DNA of 34,985 nucleotides. Source: UBA12478 sp964513275. Its GTDB lineage: Bacteria; Patescibacteriota; Patescibacteriia; UBA9934; GWF2-40-263. Each line of letters starts with the position of its first letter. The first letter of the stretch is position 1. Below are positions 23,457-31,555 of this stretch, piece after piece. The notes under the pieces are model-generated. The model was not told the origin of the DNA and ran no database searches. It saw only the letters and a list, made by a program, of their open reading frames with translations. Where the stretch lies: NCBI GenBank assembly GCA_964513275.1, contig CAZELN010000008.1:1-34985 (forward strand). The letters are read 5' to 3'. The translations under genes and the position numbers were made by a program.

Positions 23457-23567
23457 TTAGGCAAAAAGAAGTGTCCCAATAATCCCCACCATCACCCCAA
23501 ACGTAAAAATAAAAACGTTTTTGAAAAGCCGACAGATGGGGCAATCTTTTTTGGATTGAACGTCCAT
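23457..23567 (-). CDS. 36-residue single-pass membrane protein with CPxC motif
   Basis: An ATG-TAA frame of 37 codons. The N-terminus has CPIC (MDVQSKKDCPICRLFKN), and residues about 18-36 are a hydrophobic helix (VFIFTFGVMVGIIGTLLFA). The CxxC-like pair could hold a metal or disulfide; a partner strand would be needed for zinc. A consensus TATAAT on minus (23581-23576) ends 8 nt before the ATG, matching the leaderless pattern. That, with the protein-like composition, supports it as real. Function unknown. Confidence 0.6.
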   Translation of the reverse strand: MDVQSKKDCPICRLFKNVFIFTFGVMVGIIGTLLFA

Positions 23568-23575
23568 ATGGAAAA

Positions 23576-23581
23576 ATTATA
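23576..23581 (-). promoter_or_regulatory. -10 box of the 36-residue gene (leaderless)
   Basis: TATAAT on minus, 8 nt before ATG 23567. It lies within the T-rich tail of the rRNA terminator, so no independent -35 exists. Confidence 0.5.
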
Positions 23582-23614
23582 CAAAACAAAATCTGGAGCG
23601 GGAAGCTCCAGATT
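23580..23614 (-). terminator. rRNA operon terminator after 5S
   Basis: On minus, AATCTGGAGC and GCTCCAGATT form a perfect 10-bp stem with loop TTCCC, followed by TTGTTTTG. Confidence 0.85.
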
Positions 23615-23639
23615 ACTTGGCTGGCAATCGAGTTCAATG

Positions 23640-23753
23640 TTCCCGGCACCGACCTACTCTCGCGCAAACGCACTACCATCGGCGCATGTGGGCTTAACGG
23701 CTGTGTTCGGGATGGGAACAGGTGTTTCCCCACAGCAAGAGGCACCGGAAACA
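23640..23753 (-). rRNA. rrf: 5S ribosomal RNA
   Basis: Read on minus it has the 5S pattern: terminal stem from GTTTCCGGTGCC and GGTGCCGGGAAC, the loop with CCCATCCCGAACACAG, and GTTAAGCCC. It follows 23S after a spacer of about 54 nt. Exact ends are estimated from the terminal stem. Confidence 0.93.
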
Positions 23754-24088
23754 TTGAACTCGATTTTAATGTAACTGATAAGGGTAGTGGCGATCAAATA
23801 CAGAAGTGGTTGTAGAGCTCGTCCTATTAGTACCGCTCGGCTGAACGTCTTACGACGCGTACACCTGCGGCCTATCAACCTCATCATCTCTGAGGGGACT
23901 CAAATGAAGACTAATCTTTGGAACGGCTTCGCACTTAGATGCTTTCAGCGCTTATCCGAGCCGAACGTAGCTACCCGGCGATGCCCTTGGCAGGACAACC
24001 GGTACACTAGAGGTTCGTCCATTCCGGTCCTCTCGTACTAGGAATGGGTTCCATCAATCTTCGACGCCCATGGCAGATAGGAGACCGA

Positions 24089-24909
24089 CAATTCTGTTAC
24101 TTTGCTAAACCTCTTCCAGAATCTAATTCGCTCTGAGGTGCTTCTCGATTTCTCGAGAAGTCTGTATGTCGCCATACAGTTCGGACTATATCTTTACAGG
24201 CTCAATTTCTGAACCTGATGTTTGGCGTGTAGTCTCTGAGGGTTCCTAAAGTTTGTGTCGCTTCCGTCGATACTTGCCTGCCTGATTCATGTTGTAGGCC
24301 AATTCAAGTATTTTTGGAAGGTGTTCATCATTACGATGTTTCCCATCATTCATTCTTCTGACAACCTCTGCAAAAGAGTCGAAATCATGTTTCTTCTCTG
24401 TTTTCAGCGGATGCTTTTCAAAAAATGGAATAATGGTTTTCATCAAGCCGTGACGATCACGGACGACATACACATATGTTGTATCGGAAGGATTCTTTGC
24501 ATGGTTTGCTTTCACATACCCACACTGAAATTCCTCAACCAACTTATCCAGGACGGATCGACTGGTTACACGTTGACTGACATGGAATTCTGGAATTAAC
24601 TTCATTCCAGTTTTCATGCGAGGATCTTTATAGATCGCTACATGGAAACTTCCTTCTCCATCAACGAATCCAACAATATATTGTGGATGTAGTTTTGACA
24701 CATGCTTTTTGGTCTTCCCTGCTGGTTGTCTGCACTCAACACATTTTTACGTTTCTTTCTCAAGCAGTTTACCACGTAGTGTGAGATTCTTCAACCTCCT
24801 ATTCTCCAATGAAGGTATCAGAGTTTCCAGCAAATAGCCAAATTTTATGACAGCGCGGTCGTTTAATTCATAGACGAAAATCCCTAGCCCAGAACCAGTC
24901 GCTTCTTTT
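24089..24909 (-). mobile_element. Group I intron in 23S rRNA
   Basis: It interrupts the exon sequence GTGAGACAGT|TCGGTC in domain V, just before the sarcin-ricin region. The 5' exon ends in U and the intron ends in G, as group I splicing requires. The P7 core strings AGACTA (near 24230) and AGATATAGTCC (24184-24194) are plain on minus. Removing 821 nt restores continuous, conserved 23S sequence. The intron contains a LAGLIDADG ORF. 23S introns of this kind are known from CPR bacteria. Confidence 0.92.
24246..24701 (-). CDS. LAGLIDADG homing endonuclease (intron-encoded)
   Basis: 151 residues, one LAGLIDADG motif (YIVGFVDGEGSFHV), so it should act as a homodimer. Further family strings are FHVSQRVTSRSVLDKLVEEF and FFEKHPLKTEKK. 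It would cut intron-less 23S alleles at the insertion site and spread the intron. The listed start is GTG; the frame stays open for 15 codons upstream with no ATG, so the start is uncertain. The tail is basic (KYRRKRHKL). It appears intact. Confidence 0.9.
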   Translation of the reverse strand: MSKLHPQYIVGFVDGEGSFHVAIYKDPRMKTGMKLIPEFHVSQRVTSRSVLDKLVEEFQCGYVKANHAKNPSDTTYVYVVRDRHGLMKTIIPFFEKHPLKTEKKHDFDSFAEVVRRMNDGKHRNDEHLPKILELAYNMNQAGKYRRKRHKL

Positions 24910-24943
24910 ACTGTCTCACGACGTTCTGAACCCAACTCACGTA

Positions 24944-24975
<32 letters not shown>

Positions 24976-26415
24976 AACCTTCTCCAGCTCCAGGATGCGA
25001 TGAGTCGACATCGAGGTGCCGAACCTCCCCGTCGCTGTGGACGCTTGGGGGAGACTAGCCTGTTATCCCCGGAGTAGCTTTTATCCGATGAGCTTCCGCC
25101 GTCCTATTTCGTACGGTCGGATCACTAACTTCCGCTTTCGCGACTGCGCGACTTGTTGGTCTTGCAGTAAAGCTGGCTTCTGCGTTTGCACGTCCAGCGC
25201 GATTTCCATCCGCGCTAAGCCAACCTTTGTAAACGCCTCCGTTACTTTTTAGGAGGCACCCGCCCCAGGTAAACTACCCATCAGATCCTGTCCCTGACAC
25301 CGGTTTCACGGCGCCTGGTTAGAATTCACACAACACAAGGGTGGTATCTCACTGGTGCCTAAGCTCCCACCTATGCTCAACATGTGAAACATGAACCCAA
25401 GATCAAATTGTAGTAAAGCTTCACGGGGTCTTTTCGTCTTGCCACGGGTAGTGAGCATCTTCACTCACATTGCAATTTCGCCGAGTACATCGTTGAGAGA
25501 GTCGTCAACTCGTTATGCCATTCGTGCAGGACGGAACTTACCCGTCAAGGAATTTCGCTACCTTAGGACGATTATAGTTATCGCCGGCGTTCATCCGCGC
25601 TTCAGTCAGAGGCTTTGACCCCGAAGGATCTAACCCCCTTCCTTAACGTTCGGACACTGGCCAGGCATCAGCCCCTATACATCACCTTGCGGTTTAGCAG
25701 GGACCTGTGTTTTTGATAAACAGTCGGTTGACGTCTTTCGCTGCGGGTCTCTCCCTCCCGGGAGAAACCAGTCCTTATCCCGAAGTTACGGACGCTGTTT
25801 TGCCTAGTTCCTAAACGATGTTTCTCTCGTACGCCTTAGTGCATTTCGCACCCATCCACCTGTGTCGGTTTACGGTACGGGTCCCTATCACATTAACCCT
25901 AGCAGCTTTTCTTGGCTCTGTGTCCCTTCCCCTTGCCTGGATTATTCATCCAAGCTTGCGATGATCTGCGTGTTTGGAGCCGAAGCTCCCGCCTGGCGGA
26001 TTTACCTACCAGACACCTACAGACCCCCAACGCTATAGCCATAGAGCGCGGGAAGTTTCAGAAAGCGTCCCTGCATCAGTGTGATAGAGAGTGCTGGAAT
26101 ATGAACCAGCTGTGCATCGACTACGCCTTTCGGCCTTGCCTTAGCTCCCGACTAACCCTGGGACGATTCGCGTTGCCCAGGAAACCTTGGATTTACGGCG
26201 GACATGATTCTCACATGTCTTTATGCTACTCATGCCAACATTCTCTCTTCGCATCGCTCCACCATGGGTCACCCCACAGCTTCAGTGCAATACGAATGCT
26301 CCCCTACCGCACGCGCAACTAACGTTGCGCGCACCCTCAGCTTCGGTACGTCATTTAGCCCCGGTACATTTTCCGCGCGAGGAAGCTTGACCAGTGAGCT
26401 GTTACGCTATCTTTA

Positions 26416-26453
<38 letters not shown>

Positions 26454-27064
26454 AGCCTTCTCACCACCTTTTACACTTAATGACGATTTAGGGGCCTTAG
26501 TTTGAGATCTGGGCTGTTGCCCTTTCGACCAATGGAGCTTCGCCCCCATGGTCTGACTGCCGGGAACACATAATGGTATTCGGAGTTTGGTTAGGCTCGC
26601 TAGCCGAAGCCGCTAAGCCCATTCAGTGCTCTACCCCCATTATGTTATTTACCGACGCTAGTCCAAAAACTATCTCGGGGAGAACCAGCTATTACCGAGT
26701 TCGATTGGAATTTCTCCGCTATCCACGCGTCATCCCCGACTTTTGCACAGGTCGTGGGTTCGGGCCTCCACGGGTTGTTACACCCGCTTCACCCTGCACA
26801 TGGATAGGTCACCCGGTTTCGGGTCGTGTGCGCGTCACACTCTATCTTTCTACTCGACTCCTACCCGCGAACTCGCGGTTGGAATCAAGTAGAGAGAAAG
26901 ATCACGCGGGTTAACGCTCGCTTTCACTACGCCTTCGTCCCGGAGGACTTAAGCAAGCGACGCACAGCACACTCGTTGGCTCATTCTTCAATAGGAATGC
27001 CGTCACCCTTGCGGGCTCCGACTCCTTGTAAGCATACGGTTTCAGATACTATTTCATTCCCCTT

Positions 27065-27098
<34 letters not shown>

Positions 27099-27932
27099 GT
27101 TCACTATCGATCAGAACATGTATTTAGTCTTGCCAAATAGTCTCGGCTGGTTCCTACAGGATTTCACGAGTCCCGTAGTACTCAAGGTTCTCCACTATGA
27201 TGAATGAAAGATATTTCGTGTACAGGACTTTCACCTTCTTTGGTTCTGCGTTCCAGCAGATTCTCCTATATATTCATTTCACCACCCGCTCCTGGAAGGA
27301 AACGGACATGGAGCCTTACAACACCTATCTCTCACAACGACTTCCATCTTTCGCCACCGCTTGCACAATTGGTACAAGTACCTATCATGCTTGCCATGAC
27401 TTCATGAGAGAGGTTTGGACTGTTCCCCGTTCGCTCGCCGCTACTGAGGGAATGGAATCACTTTTCGTTTCCATCCGACGTGCTTCGTGGATGAAAACGT
27501 AAAGTGATCAATACTTTTTCTTTTCCTCTGGGTACTGAGATGTTTCACTTCCCCAGGTTCCCGACCTCACACCTATGTATTCAGTGTGGGTTCATGCGAC
27601 ATTCCTCGCATGGGGTTTCCCCATTCGGATATCTCCGGATCAAAGGTTGCTTGCCACCTCCCCGAAGCTTATCGCAGGCTGCTACGTCCTTCTTCGGCAC
27701 GTTCTGTCGAGCCATCCTCCGTATGCTCTTAATGATGCTCTACAACCGCTTCCATATTCGACTTTCTCAAAATGAAGCGATTGATTGATTCTCTATTCAC
27801 GATCTACATTTCGTAGTCGTGATATATCACTACCCTTTATTCAGTTGTGAAAGTTCTATTCTGGTATCCGTTACCTCTTTCCTTCGAACCAGAGTTCAGT
27901 CTCATCGACTCTGCTCTGGGCCCAAGGTGACA

Positions 27933-27953
27933 AAAAAACCGCCGAGGCGGTCT
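27933..27953 (-). terminator. Terminator in the 23S upstream region
   Basis: On minus, GACCGCC-TCG-GGCGGT type stem followed by T7. The 27754-27930 stretch between it and 23S holds a perfect palindrome GTGATATATCAC (27818-27829) and a CACGA-CTAC/GTAG-TCGTG hairpin, and presumably the rRNA promoter, which I cannot place. Confidence 0.75.
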
Positions 27954-28136
27954 TATCGCAACCAAAGTTGTACGATAAGATACCTCTATCATCGTGACGC
28001 TTTAGCTACATTCATCATAGGAATAACTCCGTAGGCTCTTGCCGCTTCTATCCCTCTCTTCCATCAAGTATTCTGGGGACAAGCGAGCACGAGCCTTAAT
28101 TCAAATGCACCGGCAGTTTAGTCGAAGCCATGGAAG
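27934..28136 (-). ncRNA. Candidate noncoding transcript or leader ending in a terminator upstream of 23S
   Basis: No coding frame is credible here. On minus, the hairpin CTTATCG/CGATAAG is followed at once by ACCGCC-TCG-GCGGT and TTTTTTT, a strong intrinsic terminator (27933-27953) 190 nt upstream of the 23S 5' end. Something transcribed on minus from the region up to about 28136 should end here. It matches no RNA class I know. It could be a small RNA, or a premature-termination control point of rRNA transcription. Confidence 0.35.
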
Positions 28137-28154
28137 GTGTCAAGGGGTCGAGAT

Positions 28155-28574
28155 ATGCAAAAAATCAAGATAATTACAGTAGGAAAGATGAAACGAGGGC
28201 CTCTAAAAGACCTTGTGGATGAACTGAGGAAAAGATTAGGGCCGTATGCGAAAGTGAAGGAGCTGGTCGTGAATGAACTCACGGCAGAGGTCCTTGAGAA
28301 GCAGGACATGGCAATTATGCTCGTTGAAGACGGGAAAACCATGGACTCCATGGCCTTTGCAAAAACTCTTACTACATGGAGTGAGCGGGGCCAGCGAGAA
28401 CTCACCTTCGTGATCGCCGGACCGTTTGGATTCGACCGCGCACTCCTTACACACGCCGATCATGTCCTCTCGCTTTCTCCCATGACCTTCCCCCACGAGA
28501 TGGCCTACGTCATTCTTTTGGAACAGCTCTACCGCGCCGGAACGATACTCACAGGAAAAACCTATCATTACTAA
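28155..28574 (+). CDS. rlmH: 23S rRNA pseudouridine-1915 N3-methyltransferase RlmH
   Basis: 139 residues from ATG 28155 (MQKIKIITVGKMKRGPLKDL), with AGGGG upstream; a GTG six codons earlier is possible. A SPOUT-class knot enzyme: LVEDGKTMDSMAFA, VIAGPFGFDRAL with the SAM-binding glycines, LSLSPMTFPHEMAYVILLEQLYRAGTILTG and the ending KTYHY are all RlmH signatures. It methylates a pseudouridine in helix 69 of 23S rRNA within the ribosome. It is divergent from the 23S gene, its own substrate. Confidence 0.95.
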   Translation: MQKIKIITVGKMKRGPLKDLVDELRKRLGPYAKVKELVVNELTAEVLEKQDMAIMLVEDGKTMDSMAFAKTLTTWSERGQRELTFVIAGPFGFDRALLTHADHVLSLSPMTFPHEMAYVILLEQLYRAGTILTGKTYHY

Positions 28575-28595
28575 AACACCCTTCGAAGGGTGTTT
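28574..28595. terminator. Bidirectional terminator between rlmH and the HAD gene
   Basis: AAACACCCTTCGAAGGGTGTTT is a 22-nt perfect palindrome with a TTCG-type tip. It overlaps the rlmH stop by one base and lies 4 nt beyond the stop of the convergent HAD gene. Confidence 0.85.
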
Positions 28596-28598
28596 CTC

Positions 28599-29216
28599 TT
28601 ATACAAGTTCTTCAAACGATCTGACCACGCGCCAGGCTTGGTTATCGAGTTCGTGATCGACGACGGAATGGCGCGCGCCATCGCGTCGCATGCGAATAAG
28701 TTCAACAGGCAGTCCCGCTTCATGAACGGCCACGAGCTCATGCGGGTTATCGTCGATGAATGTGATGGGTATCGTCAATACAGCAAGAAGTTCTTCGAGA
28801 TGTTTCACTTTTCGATAGTCCGGTCCAGCGATACGAATCTCTCCCACATGCTGATCAACTTTTGCCGCGGCAATTTTTTCTCGCTGAAACTTCGGATGAC
28901 CAAACGTTAAGACGCTCTTGGTTTCAACAGGCATCGCTTCTAAAAATGGAAAAACATCTTGATAGACAAGAGACGGACTGGTCGAACGAGTAACCTCATC
29001 AAACTCCTCCACGATCGGACGAAATACCCCTTCCATTAACCCAAGGTCACGTGCGTGTCGCTCGACGGTATATTCTAAAGAGAACAACTGCTCTCCAACA
29101 TCGCGAACCACTTCAGCATCCAGCCCTTCGCGAGTAAATCGATCCACAAGCCAACGCCACAAAACATCTGTATCAAACAACGTCCCATCAAAATCCAAAA
29201 CGTAATGTCGGCTCAT
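28599..29216 (-). CDS. HAD-superfamily hydrolase
   Basis: 205 residues. The N-terminal DxD motif is YVLDFDGTLFDTD (nucleophile Asp 8 and Asp 10). A helical cap follows. SVLTFGH is the motif II position (Thr), the Lys of motif III lies near KVKHLEELLA, and FIDDNPHEL is the acidic motif IV. It is a probable phosphatase; the substrate is unknown. Start and stop overlap with the upstream alpha/beta-hydrolase gene (ATGA at 29216-29213), so they are cotranscribed. Confidence 0.9.
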   Translation of the reverse strand: MSRHYVLDFDGTLFDTDVLWRWLVDRFTREGLDAEVVRDVGEQLFSLEYTVERHARDLGLMEGVFRPIVEEFDEVTRSTSPSLVYQDVFPFLEAMPVETKSVLTFGHPKFQREKIAAAKVDQHVGEIRIAGPDYRKVKHLEELLAVLTIPITFIDDNPHELVAVHEAGLPVELIRMRRDGARHSVVDHELDNQAWRVVRSFEELV

Positions 29217-29827
29217 AGCAGGATCTGAATGTCGGTGTAATCGTCTGGAAGTGCCATGCCAGGAGCAAACTCAAACGGACGCCTCGCAATCTCCTCAATG
29301 ACCTCCAGAAGCACGGGATGTTTCTCCTCCATAAAGTGTCCATCACTTTGTGTTGTGACAAGTCGTGCCTTGAGTTGAAGTGCCAACTTCTCACCATGCT
29401 CAAACGGAACAATCGTATCGTCCTTGGAGTGTACAACGACATATTCTCGCGCCTTCCACATGAGCACCTCGGCATCCAGATCCTCCACAAACAAACGACG
29501 AAGTTCAGGTCGCGACACCTTCCACGGTGGTCCGACTAAAATGACGGCGCGTGGCGTCTCGGTCATCTCGACTGCCTCGAGATACTGCAAAATCACGAGC
29601 GCCCCAAGGGAGTGACCAAGCAAGATATCATCGCTCTTAAGGTATCCCACCTGATCCTTCATGACCTCAATAATATTTGGCAGATTAAATCCTTCCTCAT
29701 CTTGAATCGACAAAGGAAGCTCGGGGACAATCACCTCAAATCCACGGTCGCGAAGGACGGCTGAGAGCCAAGGGTGAAAATGTTTTTGTGGATTGGCGTT
29801 AAGGCCATGAACAAGGATGACGCGCAT
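29213..29827 (-). CDS. RBBP9/YdeN-like alpha/beta serine hydrolase
   Basis: 204 residues from ATG 29827 (MRVILVHGLNANPQKHF); the open frame upstream runs through the tRNA gene and is not coding. The nucleophile elbow is LLGHSLGALVILQYLE, the acid is in SKDDTIVPFEHGEKLA, and the His is in SDGHFMEEKHP. The short length and these motifs fit the RBBP9/YdeN group of small serine hydrolases. It is divergent from tRNA-Leu and overlaps the HAD gene. Confidence 0.9.
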   Translation of the reverse strand: MRVILVHGLNANPQKHFHPWLSAVLRDRGFEVIVPELPLSIQDEEGFNLPNIIEVMKDQVGYLKSDDILLGHSLGALVILQYLEAVEMTETPRAVILVGPPWKVSRPELRRLFVEDLDAEVLMWKAREYVVVHSKDDTIVPFEHGEKLALQLKARLVTTQSDGHFMEEKHPVLLEVIEEIARRPFEFAPGMALPDDYTDIQILL

Positions 29828-29874
29828 AGTGCCTCGAGCGTATCGGAAAAATGCACTGATGTCGAGATGAATCG

Positions 29875-29903
29875 TTGCCAACACTGCTATTTCCCGATAG
29901 ACT
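29875..29903 (+). promoter_or_regulatory. Promoter of tRNA-Leu and the HD gene
   Basis: TTGCCA (29875-29880), 17 nt, TAGACT (29898-29903), 12 nt before the tRNA 5' end. The spacing is ideal. Confidence 0.6.
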
Positions 29904-29915
29904 CGGCTCAGGTAC

Positions 29916-30000
29916 GGGCGAGTGGTGAAATTGGTATACACGCCAGCCTTAGGAGCTGGTGCCGCAAGGTATGAGAGTTCGAGTCTCTCCTCGCCCACCA
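29916..30000 (+). tRNA. tRNA-Leu (anticodon TAG), CCA encoded
   Basis: The acceptor stem is GGGCGAG/CTCGCCC, and the anticodon arm is CCAGC-CT-TAG-GA-GCTGG. A long variable arm (TGCCGCAAGGTA) marks it as a class II tRNA, and the T arm is GAGAG-TTCGAGT-CTCTC. CCA is encoded. It ends only 6 nt before the HD gene's ATG, with no terminator between. Confidence 0.97.
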
Positions 30001-30006
30001 AAGAAT

Positions 30007-30666
30007 ATGACCGTTGAACAACAACGCATCATCGATTCCGTTGCCACTGAAGTTCGCTCTCGCTTAGAGGGCGAAGGTTCTGGTCATGACTGGTGGCATA
30101 TTGTGCGTGTGTGGAACATGGCAAGACATCTGTGCGAAATTGAACGTGCAGATTTTTTCGTTGTGGAGCTCGCAGCCCTCCTGCATGACGTCGCTGATTG
30201 GAAGTTTCATGACGGCGATAACACTGTTGGTCCGCGAGTTGCTCGAGAGATTCTTACCGAACACGGAGTCGAACCAGTGGTCATTGATTCAGTCACCACG
30301 ATTGTCTCAACCCTCTCCTTCAAGGGCGCGGGCGTACCGACTCCTATGGAGACTCTTGAGGGAAAGATTGTTCAGGACGCAGATCGTCTCGACGCGATCG
30401 GCGCGATTGGAATCGCACGGACATTTGCTTACGGTGGAAACAAGAATCGCGAGATGTACAACCCTGAACAGAAACCAACCCAACACGACTCAAAGGAGGC
30501 GTACTTCCACTCAAACGGGAGCACGATTAATCACTTCCATGAAAAACTTCTCTTGCTCAAAGATCGAATGAACACAGACACAGCCAAAGGCATCGCTCAG
30601 AGCCGTCACGAGTTCATGGAACAATTCCTCGAGCAGTTCCATAACGAATGGGAAGGACAAAAATGA
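30007..30666 (+). CDS. HD-domain phosphohydrolase
   Basis: 219 residues from ATG 30007. Metal motifs are GHDWWHIVRVWNMARHL (first His), AALLHDVADWK (the HD pair) and VQDADRLDAIGAIGIAR (the distal Asp). The pattern fits small predicted HD hydrolases acting on nucleotides or phosphorylated metabolites. The gene starts 6 nt after tRNA-Leu, so tRNA 3' processing would leave a leaderless mRNA. It overlaps the next gene by 4 nt. Confidence 0.93.
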   Translation: MTVEQQRIIDSVATEVRSRLEGEGSGHDWWHIVRVWNMARHLCEIERADFFVVELAALLHDVADWKFHDGDNTVGPRVAREILTEHGVEPVVIDSVTTIVSTLSFKGAGVPTPMETLEGKIVQDADRLDAIGAIGIARTFAYGGNKNREMYNPEQKPTQHDSKEAYFHSNGSTINHFHEKLLLLKDRMNTDTAKGIAQSRHEFMEQFLEQFHNEWEGQK

Positions 30667-31289
30667 ATATGAGTCGAGAAAATAAACCAAACGTACAGTG
30701 GGTTCCACTTGAAACCGGATCGGCTCCTGAAAAAGGAAAGCCGGCAATTTCCATTGAATGGGCTAAAGGAATCGAACATGAAGAAGCTATTGAGCAACGG
30801 GTCAGGGACATGATCAATGAATCCGTCGACTATCTCAACCGGCTGTTTGGCGAAGGCTATCCAACCCCCAGACAGTTTCTTGTTGAAATGACGAAACGGG
30901 ATGGACACGCTGCACAAGGAGCGCTCATCCGTTTGGCGGTCGATTCGATAAAACAGTTCGATGAACTCGATGAACCCAAGAAAGACCAAGAGCGTTCTTT
31001 GATTGTCCATGAGGTCGTCCACAATTTACGCGATGAGGAAGATCTTTCCATGCTCGTGGAAATGATCTACATGATCGAAAGGGGTCATCTGTGGCGACTC
31101 GCGAATCTCAAGAAAATTCGGAATGATGGAAGACTCCCCGCCCCCTACGAAACAGGGCTTTCGACTATTGCCACTTGGCTTGGTACAAGTATCGACGACC
31201 TCCTCGACGAAACCTCTCCAAAAAATCTTGACCTCATGCGCGATGTCTTTCGACGAGAAGTGAAAGTCATCGTCGAAGAACTGAAATAA
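30663..31289 (+). CDS. Unknown protein with HExxH metal motif
   Basis: 208 residues from ATG 30663, overlapping the HD gene stop (ATGA). No transmembrane segment or signal is seen. Residues about 117-127 read IVHEVVHNLRDEE: HEVVH is the zinc-binding motif of metallopeptidases, with acidic residues soon after. Other parts are charged helices (EQRVRDMINESVDYLNRL). It might be a small cytoplasmic zinc protease, or a pseudo-protease. The family is not recognised. Confidence 0.7.
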   Translation: MNMSRENKPNVQWVPLETGSAPEKGKPAISIEWAKGIEHEEAIEQRVRDMINESVDYLNRLFGEGYPTPRQFLVEMTKRDGHAAQGALIRLAVDSIKQFDELDEPKKDQERSLIVHEVVHNLRDEEDLSMLVEMIYMIERGHLWRLANLKKIRNDGRLPAPYETGLSTIATWLGTSIDDLLDETSPKNLDLMRDVFRREVKVIVEELK

Positions 31290-31299
31290 TAAATCTCAT

Positions 31300-31327
31300 C
31301 CGTCCCCAGTGGGCGGTTTTGTTTTTG
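31300..31327 (+). terminator. Terminator after the HExxH gene
   Basis: CCGTCC and GGGCGG form a stem with loop CCAGT (one U-G pair), followed by TTTTGTTTTTG. Confidence 0.75.
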
Positions 31328-31403
31328 CGGACAAAAATAGTCGCTGAGTTGAGAGACGTCTTGCGTGTGTGGCGAGAAGCCTTGTGCAGAATGAGTGACC
31401 GCG

Positions 31404-31431
31404 TTGATTGACCAACACAAAAAATTATGTT
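31404..31431 (+). promoter_or_regulatory. Weak promoter candidate for the hairpin RNA at 31438-31510
   Basis: TTGATT (31404-31409), 16 nt, TATGTT (31426-31431). It lies between two terminators in a stretch with no gene. Confidence 0.3.
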
Positions 31432-31449
31432 GTGATGAACGTACAAAAG

Positions 31450-31510
31450 AAGACCCCCTTCAACGTCTCCCCAGCTCAGCTGGGTGTGCGTCAGAGGGGT
31501 CTTTCTTTTT
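31450..31510 (+). terminator. Long hairpin terminator, possibly the body of a small RNA
   Basis: AAGACCCC pairs with GGGGTCTT and is followed by TCTTTTT. Inside lie ACG/CGT and the CCAGCTCAGCTGGG hairpin also found at 9053-9066. No gene ends just upstream, so it may belong to a ~75-nt RNA starting near 31438. The 31328-31449 stretch otherwise shows nothing. Confidence 0.6.
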
Positions 31511-31555
31511 GTGCACATTGCTCTGCAGAGCTCCTTAACAACTAAAGAATAAACT

